A model generated the notes under the pieces. The model was not told the origin of the DNA. It ran no database searches and saw only the letters and a list, made by a program, of their open reading frames with translations. The position numbers and the translations under genes were made by a program. Shown here in pieces: positions 37,536 through 50,537 of a stretch of 64,000 nucleotides of DNA. Origin of the DNA: Osmia lignaria lignaria (lineage: Eukaryota > Arthropoda > Insecta > Hymenoptera > Megachilidae); NCBI RefSeq assembly GCF_051020975.1, contig NC_135044.1, positions 6,388,501-6,452,500 of the forward strand. The letters run 5' to 3'. The stretch's first letter is position 1; each line of letters opens with the position of its first letter.

Positions 37536-40500
37536 TTAAAAGACATAATCAGGTCCTGCCATGTCTATAGCCCATCTGAATTTATCCCTTTGAGTTTTAT
37601 TATAAATTTTCTCAATAGGGACGTTATTCTTCTTGCACCTAATAATCGAAAACAAAATTAAATCATGTTTCATTACTAAATAATATAGAATGTTATATAC
37701 ATATAAACAAATGTAGGATGAAAAATTACCATGCAACACTAATTCTAGGATCTAGATAATTCAGCTTGGAAGTGCCTAATGCAATTTCTTTGTTTTCCTC
37801 CTTGTCTGTTGCTTGGACTTCCAACTTTGTCAACTGCTCCTTTAACTTGTCTAGAGCTTTCTTTTTCTTTTCATATATTCTGTAATAATAAAAGCATAAT
37901 ACACCATTTACATAAGCAATTAATACCGTTGTTAGTGTAATTAACTTACTCTTTTTCCTTAACAGATCCATGTTTTGCGTTACGTTTAGCATCTTTTACA
38001 GCAAGTTCTGCGTCGGCTATGGCCTGTTTTTTAGCTTCTATTTTAGTTTTAAGATTTTCCATAGATTTTGCGTGAGTTTTAGGCACTGAACGTTGATGGT
38101 TACATAGAATTGCAACTGCGCGATTTGCCCTATTGTACGATAAAATTTTTTCAGTTACTGAATCATCGGGGTTTGTTAATTTATCCAATTGTTGTTGTAA
38201 CGTCCACGAAGCGTTATATGTTCTGAATACTTTAGCAGTGAGACCTTCCATCAATTCATTTAAATGTTTATTCATAACAGTTGTATTGAGACGATCAAAA
38301 AGATCGTCACTTGGTGATTTATTCTCCATAAAAAGTTGTAAGTTTTTGAATACCCTCTTTTCTACTGGCACTTCATTGTAATATCTTATAGAATCCTTAC
38401 CTACAGGTGTATTTAAATTCCATTATAATTTAATATTACTTTTAAATATACTTCTTTATCTGCTTTTATAAAAAGGAATTAAACATACCTAAGAAATCAA
38501 ATACAACTACATATTCTCTTCCATCTTTTTGTTCATGCAACGAAATATGTTCCACTCGTAAGGAACAACAACCTACAGTATCAGCCTGATCTTCATCCTT
38601 TTCATTACCAGCTCTTAGAGCTAATTTATCTATAAAATATAAGGCAACAGCTCTTTGCCTTATACGCATTTCCTTGCTCTTCCAATCTTCTCTATATTCT
38701 GCACGAATTTTATCTATAGACTGAGCTAATTTTCTGGCAGTTTCATATTTTTGCCAATCTTTTTCTCCTTTAAGTTTACTCGACGGATTAAGCATGACGT
38801 ATTTCACTTGTCCTTGAATGTTCTCTGTCCAAGATGCAAGCCAAGTAACATTAGGATCATGTCGAATTTCTTTCCATTTGTGACCCGCTGGTGGCTGAGG
38901 TATTTTCGAATCTTTGGAACAATTAATGAGAATATCTTCAGGCATTACCCTTTTCTTCAGTTTGCCCATTTTAGGATGCTCACCACGACCTCTGAATAAT
39001 CCGGGAGGTTCAATTTTGAAATTACCTATTTTCTCTTTATGTCCATCAATAGTACAAAAACCATATTCTTTTTGAATTTCTTCATTCTTTTCTTTTATCT
39101 TTTGCTTTTCTTCTTTTGTCATTTGCTTTCGTTCTTCGCTTTTTTGAAGGAAATATGCATGCATTTCCTTAAAATTGCATTTACTTAAGTCTTCTATTTT
39201 AGCTCTTTCTGATTCAGTCATTACTTCTCGCCAATCGTGAAAGAAATTAGAATTGAATACTGGTTTTGTAGTGTAATCATGATCTAACATGCGTGCATAG
39301 AAAGTTGCAACTTCCTCTGCATCTTGACTTAATTTCATTTCTTTTCCATTATAATAAAACTTCACGTCGGGAGGAAGTGGCTCATACGCAGGTGCGAATA
39401 CTGGTCCTTTATGTTCCAAAAATGTCCACTTTGTCCCATCATTTTTCTTTTCTTCTTCCCACCTAAAATTAATATACATTTTACATTTATTTTATATCTT
39501 TCAATTTGTATCTATTATATCAATTTTAATAAAATTAAAAACATCTCGAAGTACTTTTGTTACAAAACACTTAACCTTAAAACATGCAACTTTTTTAGAG
39601 CTCTAGATGTAAAGCATTTATGACTTAAATTAATATGTATATTATTTAAGAAAATTGCTTTGATATTTTTAATAATTTTAATCATATCTAATTTGAGAAA
39701 GAAATATCTAAACTATCATGATTAATTATATAAATAGATGTGGAGAACAGTACTGTTCCAGAGTAAGGAAAAAGTGACATAACCTCACTTCTTTTACTTC
39801 GTTTTTTGCGGGATTTTCAAACAATGAAGAAATTTTACCATTTCCAAACTTCCTGTTCTTCCTCTTGCTTTTTCTTCCTTGGACTCGAATTTTCGCCTCT
39901 TGATGTTCTTGCACCTTTCTTCTTTGGTTTCTACGAAAAGACAAAGTAAATTACAATAATTTTTAGAACTTAATCATTAAATCTTTCAAATTTATGGCTA
40001 GCATCTACAAAATACATCACTTGTTCAATTTCTTCTTCATTTTCATCATCTTCATGTTTTCGCTTCTTTTTTTTAATTTTTGTATCATTTTTCTTGGTCT
40101 TTTTGCGTGCTGAGAGCGGAACATCGTCTTCCTCTTCTTCTTCCGAAGCTATTCTTCTTTTAACGTTCGTGCGGGCTACAGATCTTGAGTTCTATTGAAT
40201 ATGTATGATGCATGACAAATTTCTTACAATACAATAAAACTGTAACGTAAATATGTCTTACCAATGGCAGATCTTCATCTGATCCTTCTTCAGTTTTAAG
40301 AGTTGTGTTATGGAGATCTGAGAGTCTTGTATCATTCCCATCAGTTGAATCCATACTACCTTCTTCTTCATTCATAGGCTCCTCATCTTCTTCTTCTTTG
40401 ATGTATAATGGCTGTTCTCCACCACTATCATCATCATCTTCCGGTTCAATTTGTGAAATAGGTTCCTGTAATATAATTTGTTTACTGTTACATTTTATTT

Positions 40501-42366
40501 GCTATAATATCAATAAAGAATAGTGTGAACTATGTACATACATCTTTTATTTCATGCTTCAAAACTTGACCAGCACTGTAATGAAATTCATTGTTTTCAA
40601 CATGATTAGGTTTTACATCCATTACTTCATCTTTTACTTTAATTTCTTCTTTATCCTTCTCTTTCTTATCCTTTTCTTCTCTATGTTTTGCTGTAAGTCA
40701 AACGTAGATAAAATGAAATTTATAATTATGATCTAATTATGCACCAAATGTCATACTTACATTTTTCTTTGTCATGACGATGCCGATCTTTATCTTTATC
40801 ATGACGATGTTTATCCTTGTTTGATAAACTATGCCTGTCTTTGTCTTTTTCTGAGGAGCGATGTTTTTCTTTGTCATTTACATGGGAGGTGGAATGTCTT
40901 TCTTTATCTTTATCCGATGAATGTTTCTTCTCCTTTTCTTTATCTTTAGATGCAGATTTCTCTTTCTCTTTTTCTCTAGAACTTGAACTTACATTATGTT
41001 TGTATTTATCTTTATCCTTGGTTTTATCTTTGTCTTTCTCTTTACTTTCTTTATCCTTGGAACTACTGTGATGCCTACAACAAAAGTTCCTTTATGTAAA
41101 CAAACTATTAAAAATAAAATATAGAAATATGATGAAAGATTTTTCCAATACCTGTCTTTATCCTTAGAACTGGAACTAGAACTAGATTTATGATGATGTT
41201 CTTTATCTTTACTTTTATCTTTCTCTTTATCCTTGCTCGAGGAACTACTGCTTTTATGCTCTTTATCTTTACTGGACGATGAACTACTTTTTCTATCTTT
41301 CTCCTTGTCTTTGTTATTGTTGCTACCATCATGCTTATCCTTTTCTTTAATAGAACTTGAACCATGTTTATGTTTATCTTTTTCTTTATCCCGATGTTCA
41401 CTCTTATGATTTCTGTCTTTCTCTTTGCTCCTCTCTTTGTCTTTATGATCCGATTTATGAGATCGTTCTTTGTCCTTATCCCTATGTTCAGATTTATGTT
41501 CTTTTTTTTTATCAAATCCATTTGACATACCATTTATATGAGTATCTAAAAATATTACAAAATATAGCAATCACTTGTATTTTTCTAAAAGATAAATTAT
41601 CACTAAATAGTCACAAAAAATAATTTAAAATAAAAAGGTCTTAGATCTACATATTATTTTTATTATAATTACTATGGTAAAACGTGTTTAATACATGCTT
41701 ATCACAAATTAATTTTAAAATATGATTTATAATTTGGATTAAAAAAAAAAGAAAATGTAAGGTAAAAAGTTTTCGCAGCATAGAACGCAAACAAATGCCG
41801 ATTCAAAAAAGAAAACTAAATTTGAATCGCAGGAAGTCGTAAGTAGTTCGGACGCTTCGTCAGAGTCGAAACACGTGTCAGACCGGTTGGGTCGTTGGCA
41901 GCCTCAACTCTTTAGTTCGCTCATCGAGCTTAACATTTGCTGTTGCAAAGTTTCGATTTCATTTTATGTCAGAGTATGTATGTTAAACTCCATGAATAAA
42001 CTGCTTACCGCTATGATTCCCAGTTACATTACTATTTTCTTTAGATTTTCTTTCCTGAAATAATAAAATTCATATTAAAATCTTATCTTAATAAGAACAC
42101 TAAGTCGTACGGAAACAGTCACTCTTCTATCGGACTTAACGTCTGGTGGTGCGAGCGAGCCAGGTAGGACTTAGTCGCAGACGCCATTTTGGGACTTAGA
42201 AAAATTTTGCGTCCGCGGCTATGCCGTACGTTCAAGAGGAAAGCCATGATATAAAGCGAAATATCGAAAAACTGTGTACGTAGGTAAATGCAGCATAACA
42301 AACAGATACTAAATAGTCACTTACTGAGTCGGAATTCGACTGCGTTGTTGGCTGCTCAAGCTCCAT
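37536..42366 (-). CDS. Top1: DNA topoisomerase I (type IB)
   Basis: Twelve exons: 42325-42366, 42009-42054, 41152-41545, 40761-41074, 40542-40690, 40262-40465, 40021-40191, 39839-39930, 38489-39462, 37950-38400, 37730-37879 and 37536-37638; 1029 residues (fly about 972, human 765). The first about 450 residues are a disordered tail of Lys/Asp/Glu/Ser/His repeats (KDKDR, KEKDKHK). The core starts with FLEHKGPVFAPAYEPLP and includes PPGLFRGRGEHPKMG, KDWQKYETARKLA, RQRAVALYFIDKLALRAGNE, DTVGCCSLRVEHI and FDFLGKDSIRYYNEVPV. The linker coiled coil precedes the catalytic tyrosine near residue 987 in TSKLNYLDPRISVAWCKK, and the end is WAIDMAGPDYVF. The enzyme relaxes supercoils during transcription and replication by transient 3'-phosphotyrosyl nicks. 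Exon 2 (46 nt) was found only by following the phase. Confidence 0.95.
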
Positions 42367-43357
42367 TTCTCATACGAACGCGACTGATAGACTCTGGCAA
42401 CGCGAGAGCTAACAGAAGCGAGAGAAGTAAAGAGAACTGGGGACACGCACACCACTTAGTCGTTATTCGACCATGTACTCCGCGCGAGACTGTAGACCGA
42501 GTCTACGCTTAGATCGTATAGGAAACCCAGTCTAAGTATCAAAAATATCTAACTGCGCATGCGTTTCTTTGCTCCGCCTCTTCGATCCCCGACATAACCC
42601 TTTGCCCCTCAGTCTCTATCTGTTTATTCAGTCATATTTCGTTTTAGCGATGTTGCTTGTAAACGTAATACTTGCGATTTTATAACTAATAGGTATTCAA
42701 GTATTTGCTAATATATGAGTTGACCGAGGTTTTTCATTCATCAAAATAGCATTAATTTGGAAGAAAAACGTCTAGTTTTTGTTCACCAACTGATTATGAA
42801 TAAACATGCTCGTAACGTGAAATTGGATGATAGCGAAGTTCATCACATGTGCATGAAAGCCACTCCACGTCAAATTCAGTCAAATTGCACGAGACCGATA
42901 CTACAAGTTGCTAATTTTATGTATAATTTATTTATTTAAAGAAATCTATGCGTATAAGATTTCAACTTCGTAGTATAAGTAATTTTAAAACAGTAAGGGA
43001 AAATTTCATAAATATGCACCACTTCCGGTATTTAGGTATACTTTATTTGAAAGAATAATACAATATTTTTTTATGTAAAAATTTAATGAAGTATGATTAA
43101 ATAAGAGAAAAAAAAACATATTGGAATCTCAAACATACTAAAAAGTATAGTATTACATGTTACATTTTACATAATTTTATACAAATATGTAATGCCATAT
43201 TTGGAATGAAATGTGATGAATTGTAAATGTATGTTAGGGGTGTCTATTTATATATTTCTATGATAGCAAATTAATTTGTACAATAAACAAATTTGTAGTC
43301 ATGATTATTTTTTTTAAATTCCAAGTCTATGCTATAAAATTAATGCTGTACACTTTG
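42367..43357. promoter_or_regulatory. Top1 upstream region and RNMT 3' region
   Basis: The part next to Top1 (42367-42620) is comparatively GC-rich, with TGCGCATGCG at 42554-42563, the palindromic core of the NRF1/EWG site, which is common in housekeeping promoters. The remainder is AT-rich and includes the probable RNMT 3' UTR. A 60-codon open frame at 42757-42939 has no recognisable domain. Confidence 0.5.
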
Positions 43358-45252
43358 TCATTTCTCTAATTTTACATATTCTGGTTTTCCTTTGCTATCC
43401 CAGACAGTTTTCATTTTTTGAAAGGCAAATACAGCATACAATGCTGAAAAAAGAATCATTATTATAATAACATAACTATTAAAAAATTAGTAAACAAAAA
43501 ATTATTTTTTATACTAACTAACAATGTCCCATTCTGATTGTGACAAACTACAAATCTTGCGACGATCCGAGGTTTTCAGGTGTTTAAGATGCTGATAATC
43601 CTGATCTGGTTTACCAACCAGTTTGACTCCTTCATTAGGTGGATACATTTCTAAAGCTTGCATTTTATTTAGTAAAAATCTACCTTTGTCCTTATTACAT
43701 TCGTAATATTCGTCAAATCTACAATCAAAATATACATTATGTACATTCTTGAACATAAAAGATACAGTACATATATAGTTATTTAACTTTATTTTTTACC
43801 TTTTAAACATTACTAATTCTAAACCAAATCTTCTACCTAATTTACGAAACACTGGTAAATAAACAAGAAATTCTGGACAATTAACCAGACCTTCTAACTG
43901 AAAGTGATACTTGGCACCAAAAAGTGGTGGTTTTGTTTTATCACAAAAGAATTCTATGTTATAAATATCATTTCCAAAACTATTGCCATCACAGTCTTGC
44001 CACCTAGAACTGAACAGCAAAAGTAAATCTTTGGATTCATTTCTTTACATATTTTTGATAAAGTTATCAAAATGAATAAGATAAAACTATTGATGATTAA
44101 ACATACACTAGGTTATAAGCATCTGGAATAGTCCCAATAAAGTAACCTCCTGGTTTTAAACATTCACTGGCATTCTTCATCATACATTCTGCTTGTTGTA
44201 ATGTTTCAAAGCAATAATGAAATGCAAACTGGCAGCTCACAAAGTCAAGTTGTATACTGGGATCCTTGAATTTTGTCCTTAAATGAACCTGAAACTCTTC
44301 TTTATAACCAATTTCTGTTGACCAAATATGCATTGATAATATGCGATATTTCACAATATTAATTACATTCCAACATTTTGTTTTTATTCTTTCTACTTTT
44401 TAAAGACACAAAATATTAGAAACAAATACCTTTGTACAATCTGCTGCTATAAATTCAGCAGTGAATACAGGAGCAATTCGTCTTTTATTATACCACACTT
44501 TTGTTAGTTCTTTATAACGATCCTGACATTGTTCTATAGATATTTCGGCCAAATCAGCACAAATTACATGTGATACTTTTACTTTTTCCCATTTAAATAG
44601 ATCTCCACCTTTACCACAGCACATATCCAATACCTTTATGGGATACCCATGTACTGTATGTTGTTTTATTTTATCCGCATATTCAACTGTAAATAATTCC
44701 TTTGTTATAAATTATTCAGATAAGCATGCTTGATTTATATTGATCAGAATCTTACGTATAAGTATGCTTTTTATCCAATTGTTAAAATTTCTCATATATA
44801 AAATTCGACTTTGCTTTCTATGGAAGCTCCCTTCATTTCCTAATGAATTATAATGTCTAGCAACTAATAGCGTATTGTCACTATGTATTCTAGTTTTCAA
44901 TGATTCATTTGTGTCCTTATTATTATCAATACTTAAATTAGAAGTATCGATAAGCTATAAATTATAAAATGTATTTAAGTAACATGTAATTATTTATTAC
45001 ACAAATAACTGTAAAGAGTACACGTAATATATTAATATATACATTTTGTCCTATATCATGTTTTCTTTCTTTCTCAGATGGTTCTGCATCTGGAAAACGC
45101 TTTCTTTTGGTTTGTGTATGTACTTTATCCTTTGTTTCATTTTCTTCTTTTGTATTTGTATTTGTATTTGATGTTTCTGGATTTACTCCAAGTAATACTT
45201 GTTCAGCATCTTGTTCTGGTGATGCCAGAATTTTTCTTTCAGCCTCATTCAT
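43358..45252 (-). CDS. RNMT: mRNA cap guanine-N7 methyltransferase
   Basis: Seven exons: 45043-45252, 44756-44954, 44430-44686, 44107-44288, 43800-44003, 43519-43718 and 43358-43443; 445 residues (human 476). An acidic/basic N-terminal extension precedes VARHYNSLG, SRILYMRNFNNWIKS, the SAM-binding motif VLDMCCGKGGDLFKW near residue 155, AEFIAADCTKV, FVSCQFAFHYCFE, CLKPGGYFIGTIPD, SFGNDIYNIEF, PLFGAKYHFQLEG, PEFLVYLPVF, KMQALEMYP and the terminal VFAFQKM. It adds the N7 methyl to the GpppN cap in the nucleus. The frame continues upstream of 45252 but meets a TAA without an ATG, so the MNEAERKIL start was chosen. The exon 4 acceptor (GTTTCAG) has a weak pyrimidine tract but gives the exact family length. 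Exon 6 uses a GTTAGT donor. Confidence 0.93.
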
Positions 45253-46309
45253 TGTTTTGAAGCAAGGTATTGACTTTGCAATATCAGAGTCACCTTTATC
45301 CAAATATTAAGCTCTATTTTGTATTTAACTTCAGTAAATACTCTTATTTGGTAACATACGTTGTGCTATAAAAGTCAATAGATAAATCATTACAATTACT
45401 CAAGTTTGAATGAAAATAAATCTTTTGTAAGTATTACACGTTCTATCACTTGGAGCCACTAAAGTACTTCTCCTCTAATGAAGTATGTAAGGAGTTAACT
45501 GTTACTATCAGGATCGACAATGTAATTTGTATTTTGTAAAAATACCCTAAAAAATACACGTAGTTAGAAATATTCCTAAGTTGTCGAGTTACGAGGAATA
45601 AATTAATAGTTGGTATGTAGGACAGTCGTGCTTGCTTCTCGGGTAGATGGAGCTAGTCAGCTACTCAACGAGTTACCGACTTATCGACACTCCCGAACGG
45701 GTGGGGGCACTTGCGCCACCTATCGGGATATCGCGGAAACTAATAACCGAATAGTTTCCGCGGTTTTCGGATAGATGGCGCTAGTGTTCCCTGCCCAAGA
45801 ATGTTGGTAAGTCGGTAACTCGTTGAGTAGTTTGAACCGTTTTTGTATAGATGGCGATACGGTCGAGTTTGTGACCCCCCTTTCTCCTTTCGCGGAAAAT
45901 TTAATTTAGCAATTAATTTATAATTAATAATTTATGTTTAAACATAACAGTACATCGCTATTTCAATTAAATATAAAATGTTACAAATTTATTTTACTAT
46001 CATAGAATAACACAGTTGCTGTAATGTATCTCTTACAATAAAATATTTTTCAGATCTTTCTATTATTGATTGTTAATATTTTGCTTATTAAGAACTAAAT
46101 AAATATATGTATGTACATCTAACTGTTGAATTTCATGTGACAATAATTACACAAACACATATTTTGGTCCGCTTTATTTTGTGAATGTTTGAAACTATTT
46201 ACAAAATGTTATGTTACAAAACAAAAGATAAATGAGATACTAAACACTGATGAACAAAGAATAAAAAGTTAAATGCAGAAGTCAGTCAACTATTGAAAAA
46301 AATAATGAA
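45253..46309. promoter_or_regulatory. RNMT upstream region, GLCE 3' region
   Basis: Both genes read left, so this holds the RNMT promoter and the GLCE 3' UTR. A GC-rich fold-back block at 45655-45836 (listed separately) dominates it. The rest is AT-rich with nothing recognisable. Confidence 0.4.
45655..45836. repeat. Fold-back (MITE-like) inverted-repeat element with CTCF-like cores
   Basis: Two perfect 23-bp inverted arms, 45661-45683 (beginning CTACTCAACGAGTTACCGAC) and 45808-45830, enclose a second perfect 11-bp pair, CGCGGAAACTA (45732-45742) and TAGTTTCCGCG (45752-45762). Inside are GCGCCACCT (45713-45721, the CTCF-like AGGTGGCGC on the minus strand) and AGATGGCGC (45773-45781). The arrangement suits a miniature inverted-repeat element or a folded regulatory block. 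It lies about 400 bp upstream of the RNMT start. Confidence 0.7.
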
Positions 46310-48414
46310 TTAGTTGTGTGCAGCTCTCTTACCATTCATGTAACCTATCCATCGTTCTGCTGTAGTAGTAAAAAGTGGATCATTGTCAATTGAATTTAGA
46401 AGAAGAAGTTGATTAACATGAGTGGAATGATAATCCCACCTAGCTAAATTTGGAGCTGTTTTTAATGTAAAATGACGTAAATCATAGGTAGTACCGGAGC
46501 CAGTATCATATAAAGTTAACATGTTTTTTAACGATGTCATACCCTGATTAAAAAGACGGGATGCTTCCTCTGCATCCTTACCACTTGCTATACTTTTTAG
46601 GTCGTATAAACCAATTAAAGAATAAATAAATCCATTAAGAATAAAAGAAGAGGGTGTTGTAGGATATTCCTCGTACCATACGTATTTACCTAAAAATACT
46701 GCAGCTACACCCCCTTTGCTAGAGGATAATCTAAAAGGCTGCAAACCTCTAATAGCAGCTTGTAAATATTTTTCTTCACCAGAATGATAATACGCTCGTG
46801 CTAATACCGAAATAGCATGCCCTTGACCCATACTAGAATACCTATTTAATTAAACATTCAATTAAATTAGATTCTTTTACGTTTTTCCAATAATCAGCAA
46901 TTTGTTCGAATAAAAAGTACCATCCAGGCTCAAGAGTTGCCATGCCAGGTGCTACTTTTCTTCTAACAGGATTTGGCCATCCACCAGAACTTATGTTCTG
47001 ATTGGCTACAAACCACCTTGCTGCATCATAGAACTGTTCCATGTGTTCACTTGTAGATAATGTTACATTATCTATCATTCCAGATCCATACAAGGTTATT
47101 TTTACCATCTATAATGAAAAAAAAAAAATTGAAATAAACCATTTTGCGTATACAGTTTAAATTTTAGATGTAAAAAATTGCATATTTAAATAAAAATAAT
47201 TTCTTTTAATAGTTATATTACCTTTAATTTAGAACGCGATAATTTTTTCTTATTTTTATCATTTAAATATAAACCTTTTTGTAAATCAATAACCAAGTCT
47301 CTAGTGAACCGTTTCCACTGATGATTAACTTGACCAATTCCATAGTAAACATGATTGTTATAAGCATGTAATACTATATTACTCGTAACGTAATGAAGAT
47401 AATAAATTTCTTTTCTTTCCCTAGATTGCAAAGCAATCACAATGCTTCCATTATCTTTAATGTTAAAATCCCACTTCAATACAAAATCTAATACATGATC
47501 TAATTTCAAAGTAATCCCAGAGGTACTAGTTTCTGGTGTTGCAAATTTTATTACATGACTATTAGAATGTTTATCAAATATTCTAGATGCAATAGATCCT
47601 TGAGGTATAATCCATTCTCTTTTAACTTTATCAGAATCCTCGATAGTTTTTCTATGAGGCTCTGGTTCTGTTAAATTTTTGCTGTAATGTGATAGTCCAA
47701 ATTGAGCTATTTGAGTAGGATAAAAATATCCTTGACTTTCCCATTGAGTGGATATTGGTACACCGTCGCTTCCGCTGATACATTTAACACGCTCCCGAAC
47801 TTCGACATTATAATTTTCAAAAGTCATAAACACCCCTCTAGGGTCGTATTTCCCCTTGGGGTTGACGATTTTTGAATAACTATGCAACCATTCAAATCTC
47901 TCTAAGCCATCATATGTTGCCAGTTTTCCATAAATCTGTTATATTTCATAGACATTAATATCATTTTAAATATAAACAAAGAAAATATAATTTTAACATT
48001 TACCTCAAAATATTTATGAATAAATGAAAATGGTACATAAACTTCATCTCCTTCTTTACGACATCCAATTGAATAATCACCATTTATATGACAGTCTATT
48101 TCTTGGTATCCAGTTTCTAAATTTACTCTATCCTTTGTGTAAACATGAAATAATTATTAATATAGGATATATTATGTAATAATTATAGAAAAAATACAAC
48201 AAAATATATTTTATAAAAGTATTTGTTTGTGTTGAATTTATTTTATGCAATTCAAATTATAACATTTACTTACTCTATGTTGAAACTTTGATTTCCAATC
48301 GGTACTTTTAAAAAATGATGGGCTACTACAATTATTCCATGATGTTAATATTGAACTAAGTACTGCAACTATTACTACAAGTAATACTGTCTTGAAATTC
48401 AACCTCATCATCAT
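46310..48414 (-). CDS. GLCE: D-glucuronyl C5-epimerase (heparan sulfate modification)
   Basis: Five exons: 48274-48414, 48004-48132, 47222-47935, 46921-47108 and 46310-46841; 567 residues (human 617). The N-terminus has a single membrane anchor (VLLVVIVAVLSSILTSW), giving a type II Golgi protein. Family blocks follow: EGDEVYVPFSFIHKYFE, SFE-type FENYNVEVRERVKCISG, STQWESQGYFYPTQIAQFGL, LTEPEPH, GSGMIDNVTLSTSEHM, GGWPNPVRRKV, LEPGWYSSMGQGHA, WYEEYPTTPSSFILNGF, YDTGSGTTYDLRHF and NLARWDYHSTHVNQLLLL, all close to vertebrate GLCE. It converts D-glucuronate to L-iduronate in heparan sulfate. The last intron is only 79 nt (46842-46920). Three ATGs occur in a row at the start; the first (48412-48414) was taken. 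Confidence 0.94.
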
Positions 48415-50537
48415 ATGAAATCTGCTGGCACAAATTGAAATATTTAAAAATTCATTGAAGTTTGAATAATGTAACAGGATGGTACTTACAATATGTTAAA
48501 AAGTTTGTTCCGCTTTCTGTTAATAACAATTTTGATTAAGATCATGCATTATATTTCCCATTCCTAAAAGCTGTAACATTGTAAAAGTATTTAAGAACAA
48601 TTATTGGTAAACAGTAGGAAATAAATATGGGAATTTGTGAGCTTTTAAATTACATACATATGTTCACCCCTTTTATGGAAATACACTTTATGTTTTCCAT
48701 TGGGGTTATTATGCATCTAATCATTGATAATTATTGATAGTAGCAAGTGTTTCATACATATCGTTTGTTACATAATATTCATAAATAAGCAAAAGTTGAT
48801 GTAATGTCTATTTTGAACTCTTGAAGCTGCCTACTATTTCCTTAAAAAAAGTAATGCATACAAACTGACTAACAAATGAGCTTAGAACTTTTTACATAAA
48901 CTCCCTAGAACTTACTATGGAAATATAACTACTGAATACATTTCTTAATGATTTTAAGAAAACTTCGTAATGATATTAAAAGATTATAACGACATTATTA
49001 TCTAGATGCCTGCTTCAACTGGGAAAAGAAATGTAATACTTTTATTCATTATACCATTACATCATTTTAATAATGTATTACATATAATACAAAATGTTTT
49101 AAATATTTATAAACTGTTCATGATACTAATAAAATTATTTTTTTCACATTTCATTTAATAACAGTATTCAATATGATTCTTATTTCATCTTTCATTGTAC
49201 AAATTTTATCTCCAATGTTATAATACTTTAAGCCTTATATCTAACATAAATTTATTATATTAATTATATCTATTTAGCCAAACAGTATCTGATCTTCTTT
49301 TTATAAAATATAAACTACCCAAGTGTATAATAACAATGCTGAATCTTGTATAATTGAATATTCTTTGTGCCCTATTTCCATGGTGATCAACCTTATAACT
49401 CCATCTGTGAGTCGTGATACATAATGGAATGTTCAATACTACTTGTGTACTAAGGAGATTTATAAGAGATGGAGCTGAGAGGAATATTGAAATATTATTA
49501 AATAGGTACGTTCAGTGCGTTCACAGGATATTTTGAATTTGTATAGATTTGAAATAACCATTAATATGCCCGACTTTGATCATGAAAGGGAACCATGTAT
49601 CGTTATTAAACTTCCCTTTTTCAGCATTCCACAAAGTATGCGTTGATACTTTTGTCAAAAATTCCTCTACTTTCTTATAATACTCTTTCTTTTGTAATAT
49701 TTCAATTTAATCAAATTTCAGAGCAATTATAGCAATGTATGTATAACATATATTGAAGAATTTTTATGCTGCTGTATTTCATTATTCTCTACTGTAAGTT
49801 TTAGTAACATATTTCATATTAATGGTCCCTGCTAATGCGTTATTCTTATAATGTTAGATATGAAATGTTTGGTTTCTAGAAGCCAATCAGGTTAACTTAC
49901 AGCTAATTAATAAATTGAAGTATTGCTTCCTTTTGTGATATGGATTCTGTGGCACTTGAGTCACAATAGCAAAAAGATTATACTCAAAATGTTCAGTAAT
50001 ATTTTGTACACTATAAAGTAGTATTGTAGTGTAAATTAAGTTTTCAATGTTGTACAATTAATGATTTAGCAAATAATAAACTTAATTAATATTAGATATT
50101 AAATTATTCAAAATAGAAATATTATTTGTTATTTTACAATAATAAAGGTCAAAGGTTTAATATGTATTTCTTATTCTCTCGTTACAGGATTGGGTTCAGT
50201 TGGATTATGGTCATAAATAAATCTAACAAGTAGTTAAATTTAATTCTATTAGGTAAGCAAGTACCAACTAATGAGATAATAGATGCATTTCATTCTTAAT
50301 TTCATCAATGTAATTTTATTAATTTTATTAATTTAAGTGAGTTATAAATTTCTATTCAGATAGAGTACCTGTATTCATATTTTATTCTTTTGTGTTTGGT
50401 AGTTTATTAATGGATTAATGTTGTACCAGTACATGTTATCGTGTACAATATGAAGGTTAAAAAAAATGATCTTAATAAAAAAAATTCTTTTGATTAACAA
50501 TATAAATTGAATTAATTATGGTATGTATAGATAAACA
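48415..50537. promoter_or_regulatory. Divergent region between GLCE and Cp190
   Basis: 2.1 kb of AT-rich DNA containing the promoters and leaders of both genes. A CTGAG-rich, less AT-biased part (49370-49500) may be a leader exon, but its limits cannot be fixed. No coding frame or repeat is recognised. Confidence 0.35.

Noticed and set aside
41108..41623. Long open frames on both strands across the Top1 Lys/Asp repeats (for example 40817-41071 plus and 41108-41533 minus)
   Set aside because: They are shadows of the Top1 tail: repetitive A/G-rich codons leave other frames open. Only the 41152-41545 frame connects by splicing to Top1.
45250..45303. An earlier RNMT start at 45303
   Set aside because: The codon there is TTG and an in-frame TAA lies just upstream; the first ATG in frame is at 45252.
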